From Apostichopus japonicus (taxonomy: Eukaryota; Echinodermata; Holothuroidea; Aspidochirotida; Stichopodidae), in NCBI RefSeq assembly GCF_037975245.1, contig NC_092583.1, positions 15,107,264 to 15,171,263 of the forward strand: a DNA stretch of 64,000 nt, read 5' to 3'. Both the position numbers and the translations under genes were made by a program. Shown piece after piece: positions 37,192 through 50,200 of this stretch (the first letter of the stretch is position 1; each line of letters opens with the position of its first letter). The notes under the pieces are model-generated. The model did not search any database and was not told the origin of the DNA. It saw only the letters and a program-made list of their open reading frames with translations.

Positions 37192-37566
37192 AATGGGGCT
37201 CTCCTTCCAGGCCAACAGAGGGCGCTGTCACATCTGCCCTATCTAGATCCGCAAAACTTAACACGGTACAGTGATTCGATTACTAGGACTGTATACAATT
37301 TAGCACTTGATCATTGAAGAAAATATCTTTTGAATTACATTTTTGAAGTCAAACTGTTTTAGGCACACCTGAGTTTTTTCTAAAGCACCTTTTCATTTCG
37401 CCAAACTGCGTAAGTGGAACTACGTAAGTTGTCAATCACCCAGCACGTCTGGTTCCAATACTTGTCGGCGAGATCCTGTTACTTCAGAGATATGCAATCA
37501 GCACAGATTCCGAACGTTAGGACCGATATCACGGCGCCCTCTGTAGAATGACTGGAGAGCCCCATT
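37192..37566. repeat. Inverted repeat carrying two CTCF-like motifs
   Basis: AATGGGGCTCTCC (37192-37204) and CCAACAGAGGGCGCT (37212-37226) are mirrored on the other strand by 37554-37566 and 37533-37547, leaving about 330 bp between the arms. The shared core CAGAGGGCGC fits the CTCF core consensus except at one flanking position on the left copy; the right copy matches less well. It could instead be two old copies of an interspersed repeat in opposite orientation. Confidence 0.5.
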
Positions 37567-38085
37567 AAAACATCCCTCTCTGGGACGATCAACACAAACA
37601 AACTTTGCGACAACAAACATTGTTGCAACCAAATACAGAGACAGCAAGAGCAAATCAACACTCATACTGTCAAGATATCAAATATGCCAGCATTTATATT
37701 TTATTATTTATTTCATTCCTGAAGTTTGTTTCATTGAATCATTATATTAGAATATTACCAAACTAACAAAAATGGTAGCAACTAGTTTGGCGCAGAAATT
37801 CAGACACGGGCACAGGGGCAGATCAACCCTTCCCAACCCAGCAGGACAATTTTACCGAAACGACACAAGAACCAAATAATATATCTCTATTTAAGCCGTA
37901 GGTTTATGGCTAACAATATCTCAAGAGAGAGAATTCATAAAAAAAATTGCTGTTATCTGTGATAAAAACCAAAATAACCACTTCATATGATTTTGACTTA
38001 ATTGGCTCAAAGTTCAATTTTGTCAATATAGCAGGCCTGTTCACATCACAATTCATGTAAACTAACTGCTGTGAATAATGATATT

Positions 38086-38140
38086 TATTGATTGATAATA
38101 ATATTGACTGATTGATTGATTGATTGATAATAATATAAAT
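38086..38140. repeat. ATTG-type microsatellite
   Basis: Runs of TGATTGATTGATTGA and TGATAATAATAT alternate here. Confidence 0.8.
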
Positions 38141-38640
38141 AAATTCATTCCCTTCCTCCACAAATATTTACTATTAAGGTGTCATCTAATAAATGATAAA
38201 TGAAAGAAGACTAATGTCAAACCAACAAAATACAACAAAATCTGCTAAGAAAGATAAATGATATAAAGTTGATAAATCTATAGACATTCTGAAGCCTTCA
38301 ATTTCTTCTGCTTAATATTATAAATCAAATTTACATTTTAGGATTTATTAGAACTATACATCTGTGGTAAAAATCTGCATGAATTTACAGCTATGAAAGT
38401 AAGTTACAACACAAACAAATGGTGAGCAAAACAAAGATAATATCATGGAAGAACAAAAAGCTACAAATCCAGTCAGTGGACACAATACTCTTCCACCTAC
38501 TCCCCCCTCCCCCCAAAAAATAAACAATGGCAACTTTACCTTTTAATCCATTCTCATCATAAACAGCTGCCCCGAAAATTAATTTCAAGTTTGATTCAAT
38601 AGAAAAAGATGTGTTGACAAGTCGTGCAAACAACTGTCAG

Positions 38641-38875
38641 TTTCTATAGTCTTTTACTTTCTGTGTTACTGACAATGTAGCAAACTATCTTTCTAACTAT
38701 GTTAATTAACATTATTAATGTTAATTAAGTTTCTATAGTCTTTTACTTTCCCTGTCACTGACAATGTGGCAAACTATCTTTCTAACTATATGTTAATTAA
38801 CATTATTAAGGTTAATTAAGTTTCTATTGTCCTTTACTCTCTCTGTTACTGACAATGTAGCAATCAATCTTTCTA
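38641..38875. repeat. 90-bp tandem repeat, about 2.6 copies
   Basis: TTTCTATAGTCTTTTACTTT begins at 38641 and about 38730, with a diverged copy at 38821. Each unit ends with GTTAATTAACATTATTAA-type sequence. Confidence 0.88.
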
Positions 38876-40797
38876 CATCCTGTCTGCAGCATTCACCTAA
38901 TGTCGTCGTCATCTTCTCTGGAAATGTTTGTCGAGCTAGTTCTGAGCTCATCCCACAGTGAGATGTACAGATCTGTAATATACGCAGTCATGTGTTTCAC
39001 TATATATATCGTTATTTCATTTTCAGATCGATATGGAATACACTTCCACAATGTTCTTTATTAATGTTAATTAACATATGTAAATATGTATTGCATTTAT
39101 TATTTGGGACAATAAGTAGGTTTACATACACACTGACATATATGACTGACTGTATGACAGAAAACATCTTTGTAAAACTAAGGACAACTTATTTAGCATC
39201 AAGGGCAAAAGGCAGAAATGTTTAAGTAAAACTTCACCACGACCTAATTCAAAATAAGTATAAGTGAATCTCTGGTGAAAAGTTGTTATGTTTCTCAGAT
39301 TTCTTCTGAATGTGATTAATGTAAACAGCATTCACAGTTGCAATCTGTCCATTCAGTTTTTCATGGGTTTAACCCCCTCTCCCCTGTTCATTCTTGAAGT
39401 AGTCACTACCACAACCTTCCAATAGCTACAAAGCTCACCTATCACTTGAATTCCTGTAAAGGTTACCCGCTGCATATTAACCACATTCCAATCATCACTT
39501 TTCATATTAAGTAGTAACCTACACATACAAGTGTTCTTACCTACTCTTACAACAGTGACTTACATTCATGTTGTTACTAACTTTACCATTTAAAACAAAT
39601 CTACATATATCGATGGTTATGAAACGAAAATAACACAAATATAAAAAAAGAAAGTTGAATTTATTTCAGTTTTAAGATGGAAGATGCTTGTCAATACTTC
39701 AAAAAGAGAAGAAAAAAAACAAAACAACAAAGAATGGGCTACTTTGGTAGTATGAAAGAAATGATGTTACCAATAATACCTCCCACCCAAAAAATGTGAT
39801 AATAATCTTTGCAAAAGCATGAACAGCAAAATATCTCCTGTCTTTTCCTTCGCTGAATAAGTAAATTTTGGAAAGGACATCAAATGATCTAGCTCATGAT
39901 TCGTTGATAAGAACAAGGTTCAAGGCCAATGCAGCGGCCAGTGTGCACCAACTACGAAATGAGGTAACATTGTGAAATATACTGCTATTTCACTGGAACC
40001 TCTCCACGCTCCACACCCCCCCCCCTGCCCTCCCCTCCTTTAACTCCAAAAGCTCACTTCTGTCAATTTCAAAGTACCATTTCAAAACTGAATCAGTTTA
40101 GTCACCACTCCATTTTGCCTCCATTTTGTTTTTCCTCTGACAATAACATATATCCCATGAAATGCTTCCTTTCAGCTATTTTCTGTATTGGGATGTAAAT
40201 TCTTGCAAAGTCTCACTTCACTACCGTACGTATGTCAAACTAGCAGTAACTGTACTCAAAACAAGAGCAAAAGTTATTCAGCTGTTGTCTTTTTTTTTTT
40301 CTTTCTTTGAAGTTTCAGATATTCAAAGGAAATCACATTATAAAGTTGCAATCATCCTACATTAGGCAATGGATAGCAATGTAACATTAATAATACTTGG
40401 TATCAAGTCACAGTTACCGTAATATCTTAGACTTGTCTTATGTTTGGGCCAATGATGAGAAAAGGCAAAGTAAAAAAAAATAAAAAAATTCTCCCATTTT
40501 TAGTACCCAACTATTTTGAGAAGATGGAAGAAAACTCCACATAGCTTTGTTAATATCATGATTAAAAAAGCAATGCTAATGGTATTTTCAATGGTGATAT
40601 CATTCCCCCAATTGATGGGAGGAGCATTAGTGATTACAGCCTTTGTAGTAGGGATTAACTCTGTGGCATGGCGTTAATGTCGTAACTTGACACTATTACT
40701 AGGTCAATGGCTGACTGGATAACGGTATCAATCCAAAATTCAATAGCTAACCATGGCAGGTTATGGCAATAACAACCTTTGACTTTTAGTTTCACAA

Positions 40798-40803
40798 TTT
40801 ATT
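40798..40803 (-). terminator. Candidate polyadenylation signal (AATAAA on minus)
   Basis: TTTATT on the plus strand, 91 bp past the SOCS stop codon. Other TTTATT hexamers occur further left, so the real end is uncertain. Confidence 0.3.
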
Positions 40804-40893
40804 TTCAAATATTCCATACATGATAGTCACGATGAGATGTAGATTAATTAATAAGACAATTTTGGTGATTCCAAGTTGCATTTACCCGGGTTT

Positions 40894-41216
40894 TCACGGT
40901 TCCAGAGCTTCCGGAGTATAGTAGTGCGCCCCTGCTATGTAATTTTTTAACCGCTTTGGTAATGGCAGCTGGTCGATATGGTCCAACCGAATGTTCTTAC
41001 GAATGACGAATCGGCACATGTGCTGTAAAGAGCGAACCTTCTGAAACCGTGAGATGGCATAGAGTAGCTGTACAGGGGCAGGAGGCAAACCCGGCATTCT
41101 CGGTCTTAGAAAGTATAAAAAGCTGCCATTGTGCGAGTGTTTCATGGCCTCTTCAATAAAATCCACCACGGATGTACTGCCGTGAGAAGTTGGCTGCGAC
41201 CAAAAGCTGAATTTAC
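40894..41216 (-). CDS. SOCS6/7: Last exon: end of SH2 and SOCS box
   Basis: Acceptor AATGTCAG on the minus strand; 323 nt, starting in phase 1. It encodes KFSFWSQPTSHGSTSVVDFI (SH2 end), LPPAPVQLLYAISRF, the BC box SLQHMCRFVIR (SLxxxC pattern, Elongin B/C binding) and the Cul5-type LPLPKRLKNYI, then a short tail ending in TGA. Confidence 0.92.
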
Positions 41217-44200
41217 CTGACATTCACAAGAAAAAATGGAAACAATGTTTTGTTTTAATTTTATCCTGACAATTGTTTCATGACTAGCTTATTATTAGAT
41301 AAGAAAATAAGAAAAGTACATTCAATTCTCTGGTTTTTGTCACTACTGCTTAACTACTGTGTTAGAAGTCGCCATTTGATGAAAAAATCTAGCAGATATT
41401 GCAGAGGGGATATGAAAAACAACAGATGTCTGATTTAAAATGTCATTATTTTTGTACCCATTTACTTTGAAGGTTCATAGTTTAGCCAATGCTCTTTTTT
41501 ACTAGTGCACATTACGTGACCATTAAGTAATATATGCAACTGCTTGCCATCTTATGGTTTCATTTACTGCTAGTCAACGGCCTTTGGCTAATACTGTAGT
41601 TACATATATATATATACATACTGCTTCTGTGTCTTGATGTGATAAATATTTTATGCTATTTTCAAACTTAAATTCTCAACTGTGTTTCGAGTTGAATATC
41701 TTAAATAGCAAACTTGCGTGTTTCATTTTAAATAAGAAAGTAAAAGTCTAATTTGTTTTCCACATGTTATTTAAGACTGGTACATGGAAAAGTGTTTGGG
41801 TAGTAGAGACATTGAGAATCCAATTATAATTCACAAATCAATCAATAAAAATTGACATTAAAATATCTCCATGGTAACATCTTACTTTAAGTCTTTACCT
41901 TAGTCTGATCAACTGCAATCCAAGTTTGAGTAACTCTTGGAAGGTTAGGAACAAGTTTTGACAAAACACAAAACCAGTGTATTCATGCTAGCATTAATTA
42001 ACAATTTGATAGAATATTTCAAAATGCTTTACTTTCAGTTCTTCTTTAGAAACTAAATACAGTATATAATTCAAAAGAATTGTTCAAATATCAAATGAGC
42101 AAGCTTCCTTTATATATGGCTACAAACAAGGCAACCCATTGAAGAACCTAAGCTATGAAGCCAGTCAGACGTTCAAAGCTATATTTGCAAACGTTTTAAA
42201 CAAAATTCATCCAACCGTTACAGCGATAACAGCAATTGTGTGTTCGTCTACTTTGCATCTACAACACAATACATCTATGCGAGTTTATTGCTAACCTTAG
42301 TAGGATTTTCCTGTGGAAATTTTATATTTGGCTAAACAAAAGTGGAATTTATCCAAGCATTTCATTCCTTGTATCATTTTCAAAATTAAGATGCGTAAAC
42401 AGAACATCGACTGGGTATTGAGAGTTTCATATCCGTAAAGGGAAAACCCTAGATCCAATCCGAGGTCAAACAGTCAAGTGAAAAATAAAGGAAACACAAA
42501 ATATTTGACCTTGGGTCTGCAAATTCAAATATGATATCACACCCTGTTTGCTTCACGTTTGAACACAGGTATAGTATGGTATATTATGTGAAAAAAGGGG
42601 AAACAAAATGTAGGAATTGAATGCAAATTTCACAATGATACTTCTAAAGTACAGTGTCTGTTCTTCTTTCGTTACTAAGAAAAAAAGAAAAATCCTGGAC
42701 TATCCTTCTGATAATAACACGGTTGTAGATCAAGTCATGTGACTTTGACACCTTTTGCACCAAACATAAAAGCAGGTAACTAGTTTTATTCATATATCAT
42801 ACAAATCCAACAAGTTAGCTGTTTTTGCAAATGTCCTGTATCAGCATACGGTACTACTTGATACCTGTATCTGCATACGGTACTACTACGCATCAATATG
42901 TTTGTACATGTACAGCAAAAAAAAAACCTTAATTTTTATGCCTAGTCATCAAAGGTATGCACTTTCTACCTATTAAAGCCTTCATGATTTATTCAATTCT
43001 TCACTTTATTCATCTGCACACAATGAATGGAATCAATTGGTTTCCATCAAAAAAAATTTAGACTGAAGAAAGCTTGTTTGTAAGTTTGCTGAGCTAATAT
43101 TTGCAATGGATGTAATGCAATGGATTGCGTGACATGTCTAACTACCATAAAATATGCTATAAAGTTAAACCTAGATCCCTTTATAACCAGCTGTATAAAT
43201 CTTCACTCATTGATTATTGGTACATGAGGTGTATGGCATGCTGGCAGGACCAGTGTTGTGTCTCTATATAGATGTTATTCAAACCATACTATTGTTATAC
43301 AGCAAAACTTTATAGGAGTACTTTCCTTAATTAGAAAGTACATGATTTTAGTCAACTGAGAGTGCTACAGTATGTTTGTAAGAAGACAGGTAAGGGAGAC
43401 GAGTAAAAGCGAAAGAACTGGCCTTGGTGGGAGAGCAAGAAAGGTGAGGGCACACCCCCTCCCCCTCCCCCCAGAATGGGTATTGGCAAGGATAGATGGG
43501 CCTTGACAAACAAGCCAGGACTGACATTAGCAAACAAGCAAGAAAAGGGCTTCGCTGGCAAGCGTGGACTGGTCTTAGAGTGCAAGCAAGGGCTGTAAAG
43601 CCAGGCAGGCCTTTGGTGGTAAAGGGAGGATGGGTCTTAGCGGTCAATCGATGACAACACTTGGCAAGGGCACCAAGTGTATGTGTATGAACTTTCATTG
43701 AATTTGCACAGATTTATTATACTGATGAAAAGTAGAATTTGGTTTTTAATCAGGAACAGCTACTTAATTAGTTATTTTGTGAAAATCCGCCTTACCAGGT
43801 GAACAAAAACAGACACAGAGTTTTTCCAGAGATTGCAACAATGTAGCGAGACTTCTCAAAGGGAAATCAACATCTTTAGCACTTCCTTAGAGTTGTGTGA
43901 AGCAAAGTTCCTTTTTGTAAGTCTTACTTCATAAGACCAGAAGGGCAGGAAATGCGTAAAATAATACATAAGTGTGATGACTCAATATCAAAATATTTAC
44001 AGTTTTGTTTAGTCTGGCTTAATTCCAAGACAATTGTGATATCCACCATGTATATAGTAGTAGTATGATGTACACAGCAGAAGTTCTTTGTTCTTAAAAA
44101 GGATTCCAGTCATTTTGCTGAGTCACTAGTTATAAACCTGATCCAACTACGTAGACTATTAATGTTAGATTGCAAATTTCATAGTTTTTGAAAAGCTTTG

Positions 44201-47200
44201 TGACACGTTCAGTATTGTATCTGGCTTACAGCACAATGATTGCCAATCATGGCAATTCAGCTGAAAACTTCTCCATTAATTCACACAGGAAAGATACCAC
44301 TTTCAAGAAAAGTTGCAATTTGATGTTGCCTCAGGAAAAGTTATTCAACAATGCATGATGAATACTGACATGACTATTGTCATGACATCACACACTCTGC
44401 AGCACACTTCCCACAGAATGGCATAAAGTTACTGTAGTCACCTTCAAACCAGTTTGGAATAAGATGCTAATATTTTTCATCCCACTTGTTTTACTACCTC
44501 TTATTGTCACAAAGAGATTATGAAAAGCATCCGTAACGGTGATCCCCAAAGCTTGACCGCGTGCACTGGTGTGTTCTTATCGTACAGGCTGCAGAAGCAG
44601 ACCCGCTTCTACCAGATATACATGTTACTTTGTTTATATATTCCAGTATTAGCGATTCAAATGACTTTCCACGACTTTAAAAACAAAATTCTTACCATGC
44701 TGGTGTTCTATTCTTGTGTGGTGAGTTGTACCACTGGCACGAAAACTAAGGCTAAGGATGTGTCTCTCATCTGAACTGTCGCGGACCAGGAACGAGCCAT
44801 CCGGTGTGTTCTCCAGTCTTGTTTCAGCATCGTCCCAGCTCATTGGACCCCAGTACCAGCCAAACTATGAAAACGGCCAGAAGAAGAAGAAAAAAGAAAC
44901 GTTTATAAATGCATTCAAGTTCTATCCAAGGGGCAATGTGATAACAAATGGCTATTACCTAAGTAACAGTGGCCGTACAATTCAATTACAACACCAATGC
45001 ATCGACAAACACTACTAAAACATCAGGCAATGATAGTAAAAATCCCCAACCAATCAGTGACAATAACAAGAATGTTCTGATAATTTGCTCATGTTGTAAC
45101 TGGACCATAATATAGATGATAGGTAAACCATTAGTCATTGATATCATGTCAATAATAATCAAAAGCAACAAAGTAACAGGCTAAAGTACAATGAGGCTCC
45201 AACATGTGACCTACAAAACCAGGCATTCGCCTGGGGTAAAAAAAAAATCACAGAACTTTGCAAAAATTGCGGTATAGGCTCCAGTTTGAGTATGCTACAG
45301 TGTGTTAGGATAAGAGTTTTTGTCCCTGAGGTAGAAAAGAAATCAGGGATATTCGTAAATTCGCAGAAAAAGCTCATGCCAGCAAAACAGATCAGGGTTT
45401 TTTCTTTTTTTTGGGGGTTGTCATTCCCACAACCAGGTCTTAGGGTTTGGTTGTCTGGACAGCATATTTGGTTGTCTGGAAAAAAATGTAACCAAAAAAC
45501 TACAGACTGACCAATATGATTGACCAAGATTGACCAATATGCAGTCAGAGAGATGTGCCGGTTTGATATTGTACATACTGTAGCACACCAGCTTTGAGCT
45601 GGTTAAACTTTTATTCTGGTGCATCATAGTCCTACCACTATGTTTGTTTTATTTTGTTTTATTTCAGTATCTGAATAGTGATGGAGGGCGACACAACACC
45701 AGTTATCAGTTTACCTATTTGGGGGATATTTAGTTGCAATGCAATCTGAACTTGATGTAAACAACCCAGTCATCCACCAGACGACCACCAAAGCTGATTT
45801 ATTGGTTGTTCGAACAGAATTTTGGGTTTCGGACTAACTCTAAAAATCTGCCCCGGGGGATGTACACATTTTAAGATGCAACTTTTCCTTGTTGAAATGA
45901 CCTGTTTACAAGCAACAGGTGTCACACATAGATACCCCTACATAGCCCTACACACATGTATGCACACATATGTAAATGCTAGTCATCATTATTGCATAGG
46001 TTATCGGCTCCCATCAAAAGCAAAAGTATTCATTCCAAAACTATATGCCTTACAGTTTTGTGTTGCTGGGTTATAATGACTGCTTTCCAGTTGACTTGTA
46101 ATCACAGCATGTCTATATTGAATGATAATAAACCAGTGACTGCACTCCTGTTTAAAGCAACACTCAAAGTTGGTTTCCAAATTACCAATATGATTGATCA
46201 TAATTGTGAGAAAACAAACAAACAAAAATATTTATCCTTTTCCACTCCAAAAAGATTAACAAAATTTTCTTTACTATTTACCAACTGGTCTTGATTGGCT
46301 ATTTACTAATTGTCACTAATTATTTTGTAAAATTTGTGACAGCTGATGCACATGGAAAAAATGTTCATTTGATGTCAGTATAACACTTAAATGGTGATAA
46401 GCATTATTCATGTAAGCCAAGTTAAATCATGCAGTCGACTATCAGGTTCAAGTCAGTACATCTGATGCTACAAGGATTATGAGAGCAAAACTATCTGGGA
46501 CATTAGTTTTTACATAACTACTTTTAGAGTAATGAAACATTATGCCCAACAAAAATGTACTGTAGGTATTTTCCCTTGTGACGACATACAAAAGATATGA
46601 CATCTCATCGAACAATCAGTTCATACTGTACATCACAATTGAATATCTAATTTATGAAATCCAACTATCAAATTGTGATACCACTGTAGCCTCTCCTTGG
46701 CTTATCATACCAAATCATTAATTTTGATGCACAGTACCCCTGCCCTGCAGGGGTACACACACCTGCACAGTACACCTGCACAGTACAGTTATACACAGTA
46801 TAGTCAAGGCTTCATAATGCAATAATGCAATGATACAGCAGGCCACCTAAACTTTTTGCAGTCAAGCAGAATTACATATTTCATGAGTTTGAATCCATTT
46901 CAGCTTTTTGCTGACCAAATTGTGGTATTTTTTACGCTTTTAACACCCTCCCCCCAGTTTTGCACGTTTTTTGGGCATTTGGAAATCTTACATCCTAAAA
47001 ATAACCAACAAATTACCTCAATATGATAACAATACTCTCTGGGACCTGACCTGTCTGAGCTTAGAGGCTCAGAGCATAGCAAACGGCATCTGAAGTCAAT
47101 GGATGTATACTAAGGCCTACACTACAGTTAGCTTATCCACGAATGTGTCAATTTAGGGGTATGAAAGAACTTGACACGTCAGACATTTTGTGGTCAAATT

Positions 47201-50200
47201 CTGCTCAATTGTACGGTGTACATGTGTACGGTGTACATGTGTACGGTGTGCATAAGCACAGAACCTTAAATATTTTGAGATCATAACATTTCTGAGGAAC
47301 TACACATATGAAAAACACATACAGTTGAGTGATTTGGATTTTTCCTTGATAGACATCGTTGATCAAATCCTTAAGTGCGTCAATTATGAGCCCACCATGC
47401 TACAGTACCCCTGCACAGTACACCTGCTCTGCAGGTCTACACACACACACAGTAAAGTACACCTGCACAGTACTACACAGTACAGTACTACGCAGTACAG
47501 TACACGCCTGTACAGTACGCCTGCTCTGAAATCAAGGATTATATTAGAGCATATCATCCCCTTTAATTTAGTCCTCAATCTGTGAACTCTTTCTTTTGAA
47601 TGCATTTTTAAAGAGTAGCAATTATCTTAACCACTGGACAAAGTTCTGTTTACACACTGCAGAAGGGAGCTAGGATACTCCTTCAGCTTGAATGCCTTTG
47701 TGAGGGTCTTAAAGCAGCTTTCCAAAGTGGTATTCTGACCAAGTCTTTCGATGCTCTTTAATACCGACAAGCCATTTTTTCCCATGTGGGTCCACAAACT
47801 ATTACATATGAGGCACATACAAAATGTGGGTTGCAAGCAATTGTTGGTGGGTTGCAGGACTTTTTCCAAATGTCTGAAAGTTTTTGGAGCTTTTTGACGT
47901 AGATCAATTAGGGGACTTTTTTTAATCAAGTCCACAGTTCAAGCTATAGTTTTCAAGCATCAATTTTGAGAGTTGGGGGTCTGGTGAATTGTAGCCCCGT
48001 CCTCCTAGAAGATCCTGGGTCATGGGAGTTAAAACTTTGTGGACCGCTGAAGTAGTTAAACTAGTCGGATTAGTCAAGTTTCTTTCAAAAGATGAAGTCA
48101 CAGTCCAAAAGTTTTGAAAATTTAAATTTGCTCCGTATATACTATGCTGAAAAGTATAAGTCTGAATTACAAAATGTTGAGGATTGTATCAAATTAATTC
48201 CTAGATGCTTTCATTTCATGAAAGATCTATTACTAGTTTTTGAATGGCAAGATTAAATTGAGCAGAGCTCCTTAGGTTTGAAAAAAAATTACTGACTAAG
48301 CACAAAAAACTGCTCCTACAGAGTAGATACTGTAGTTGCAACTATTGTACTACAGCCATGCAAGAACACAAGCACAAAATGTGTTTGCTGAGTGAACAAA
48401 AAATTGTTTGCTGAATAAAATGTGGTAACTGAAAAAAACAAAAAATTAGTCAAAACAGTCAAATTCATTGCCAGGAGGGCTAGTGTAATATATTGAATAT
48501 TCATGATATACATGTGTATGCAAGTTCTGGCCGTGTGCAAACTTGTAAGTTATAATGCAGCTACTTTACGTAATTGTTCATGGGTATTAAACCCACTGCA
48601 CGCTACATGCTCGTTCTCTTCACCCTGTCTGTCAACCAGACGTCATCTTATAATATAGTTTATGTTAGTTATGTTTAAGACACATCTTGTTATTATTGGA
48701 TTATATCAGCCAGCATGGAGGATAAGAATTTTAGTTGAGAATACACATTTTGTCATCTTACGTTATCAAAGAACTCATGCAACCAAGAACATTACAGCTA
48801 GAAACACTTTCCTTCTTTCCCAGCAACAATACCTAGTAGACTTCTGCCTAATCTGCATAATTTAAAACTATAAAGATGTAAGTGATTACAAGCTCATTAG
48901 ACTACTGCTGGCTGACAGGCACATTTAATAGAAGCAATGCAGAACAATGCGCGATTTAGGGAAGTGCAAAACAAAAGTCTTGTAGAAAGCTTGAAAGCTT
49001 AACCTGTACAAATTTAGGAGTCGAGTGCAACCAGCTAGGGAGAGGTCACTGCTGCTTAACTATTCACAAATGTACTATGTACTATGTAGGGATAAAAAAA
49101 AGCTAACAATTTAATAGAATGCCTAAAAAAAACTGTTAGGTGTTATTAGTAAGTGACAATGACAGTATCGAAAGATTATGGTTGAAAACACTAGCTCGGT
49201 TGAAGATTATTTAGTAGTTGCATTTATATATATTCGTTTTGTATCCACAGACATTAATGGACCTGAGGCAACAATTGTACTAATTATGCACAGTTCTACA
49301 GAAATATCCTTTGGTTTTGTCAACCCATGAAACTTAAGTAGTTTAATTTTGCCTAGTCTAGAGGCCTAGACTAGAGGCCTAGCTTTCTTGCATGCAGGCC
49401 CAGGCACTTTAATACTAGCAAGACTAGCCTAGGTTTTATAGTATGTATGAATTTCTTTACCTTTAGAGGGACTGGCAATATTTGCTAATAATTTAAGAGA
49501 GAACAAAATTGTGTGCAGCAAATTTGACCTTTCCAGAAACATCAAGAGACCAAGGTCCTACCAGTAGTAGCATCCAAAAGCCATGTGGTTCTTACATAAC
49601 ACTGAGCAAGCATGTGAAGCATATAACATTAAACAAGTGGAAATTTAACACACCTAAAATGTTTGAATATTCAACAGGTCAAATGCATCTATGTAAGTTC
49701 TAGGGACGAAATTAAAATATGAATGAAAACATTCATAAGAAAGTCAAAGGACCACTACATATTCAGTCATACTAACGCTGATGGTGATAGAAGGGGAAAA
49801 AACCTCTGAATGTCTGGAGGACCTCATTCAATTAAAATTAATTTATGACTAAAACAAAAAACAGGGAGTGAGATGATTACAATAGTTCAGAAAACTGACT
49901 AAACTCTACATGCTGCTTTTAGTAAGTAATGAATGAATACAATTACATGAACTTTTATGCTACCAAGGAGGGAAATTTAATTAGCATGCATAAAATTACG
50001 TTAATTACAATAATACAGGTGAAGCTAGACAATATGGTCAGTGAGCAGAGCCTGAAGCAGTCTCATGAACTATATAGCTAATCAATCCACCGTTTTACTT
50101 ACATCACTTATTTTGCGAAGGCTGCTAGCAAACTCCCCTCTGGCTTTCAAAATCTTCTGAACTTCTAATTCTTTCTCCAACTCCTTCGGAGATTTGATTG

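Larger units (their letters stand above)
34931..40797. other. Intergenic region between converging genes
   Basis: No coding exon is recognisable. The longest open frames are short and show no protein-like composition. It contains AT-rich DNA, an ATTG-type microsatellite (38086-38140), a 90-bp tandem repeat (38641-38875), an inverted repeat with CTCF-like motifs (37192-37566), and probably the 3'UTR of the minus-strand SOCS gene at its right end. Confidence 0.6.
44865..50102 (-). other. SOCS intron, 5.2 kb
   Basis: It holds CAGTACACCTGCACAGTAC-type repeats (46735-46800 and 47400-47525), a GTGTACGGTGTACAT tandem repeat (47205-47250) and otherwise AT-rich DNA. No exon is seen. Confidence 0.6.

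Noticed and set aside
43348-43698. 116-codon minus-strand open frame in the SOCS intron
   Set aside because: Cys/Leu-rich, overlaps repeats and a C-rich tract, with no recognisable domain or splice context.
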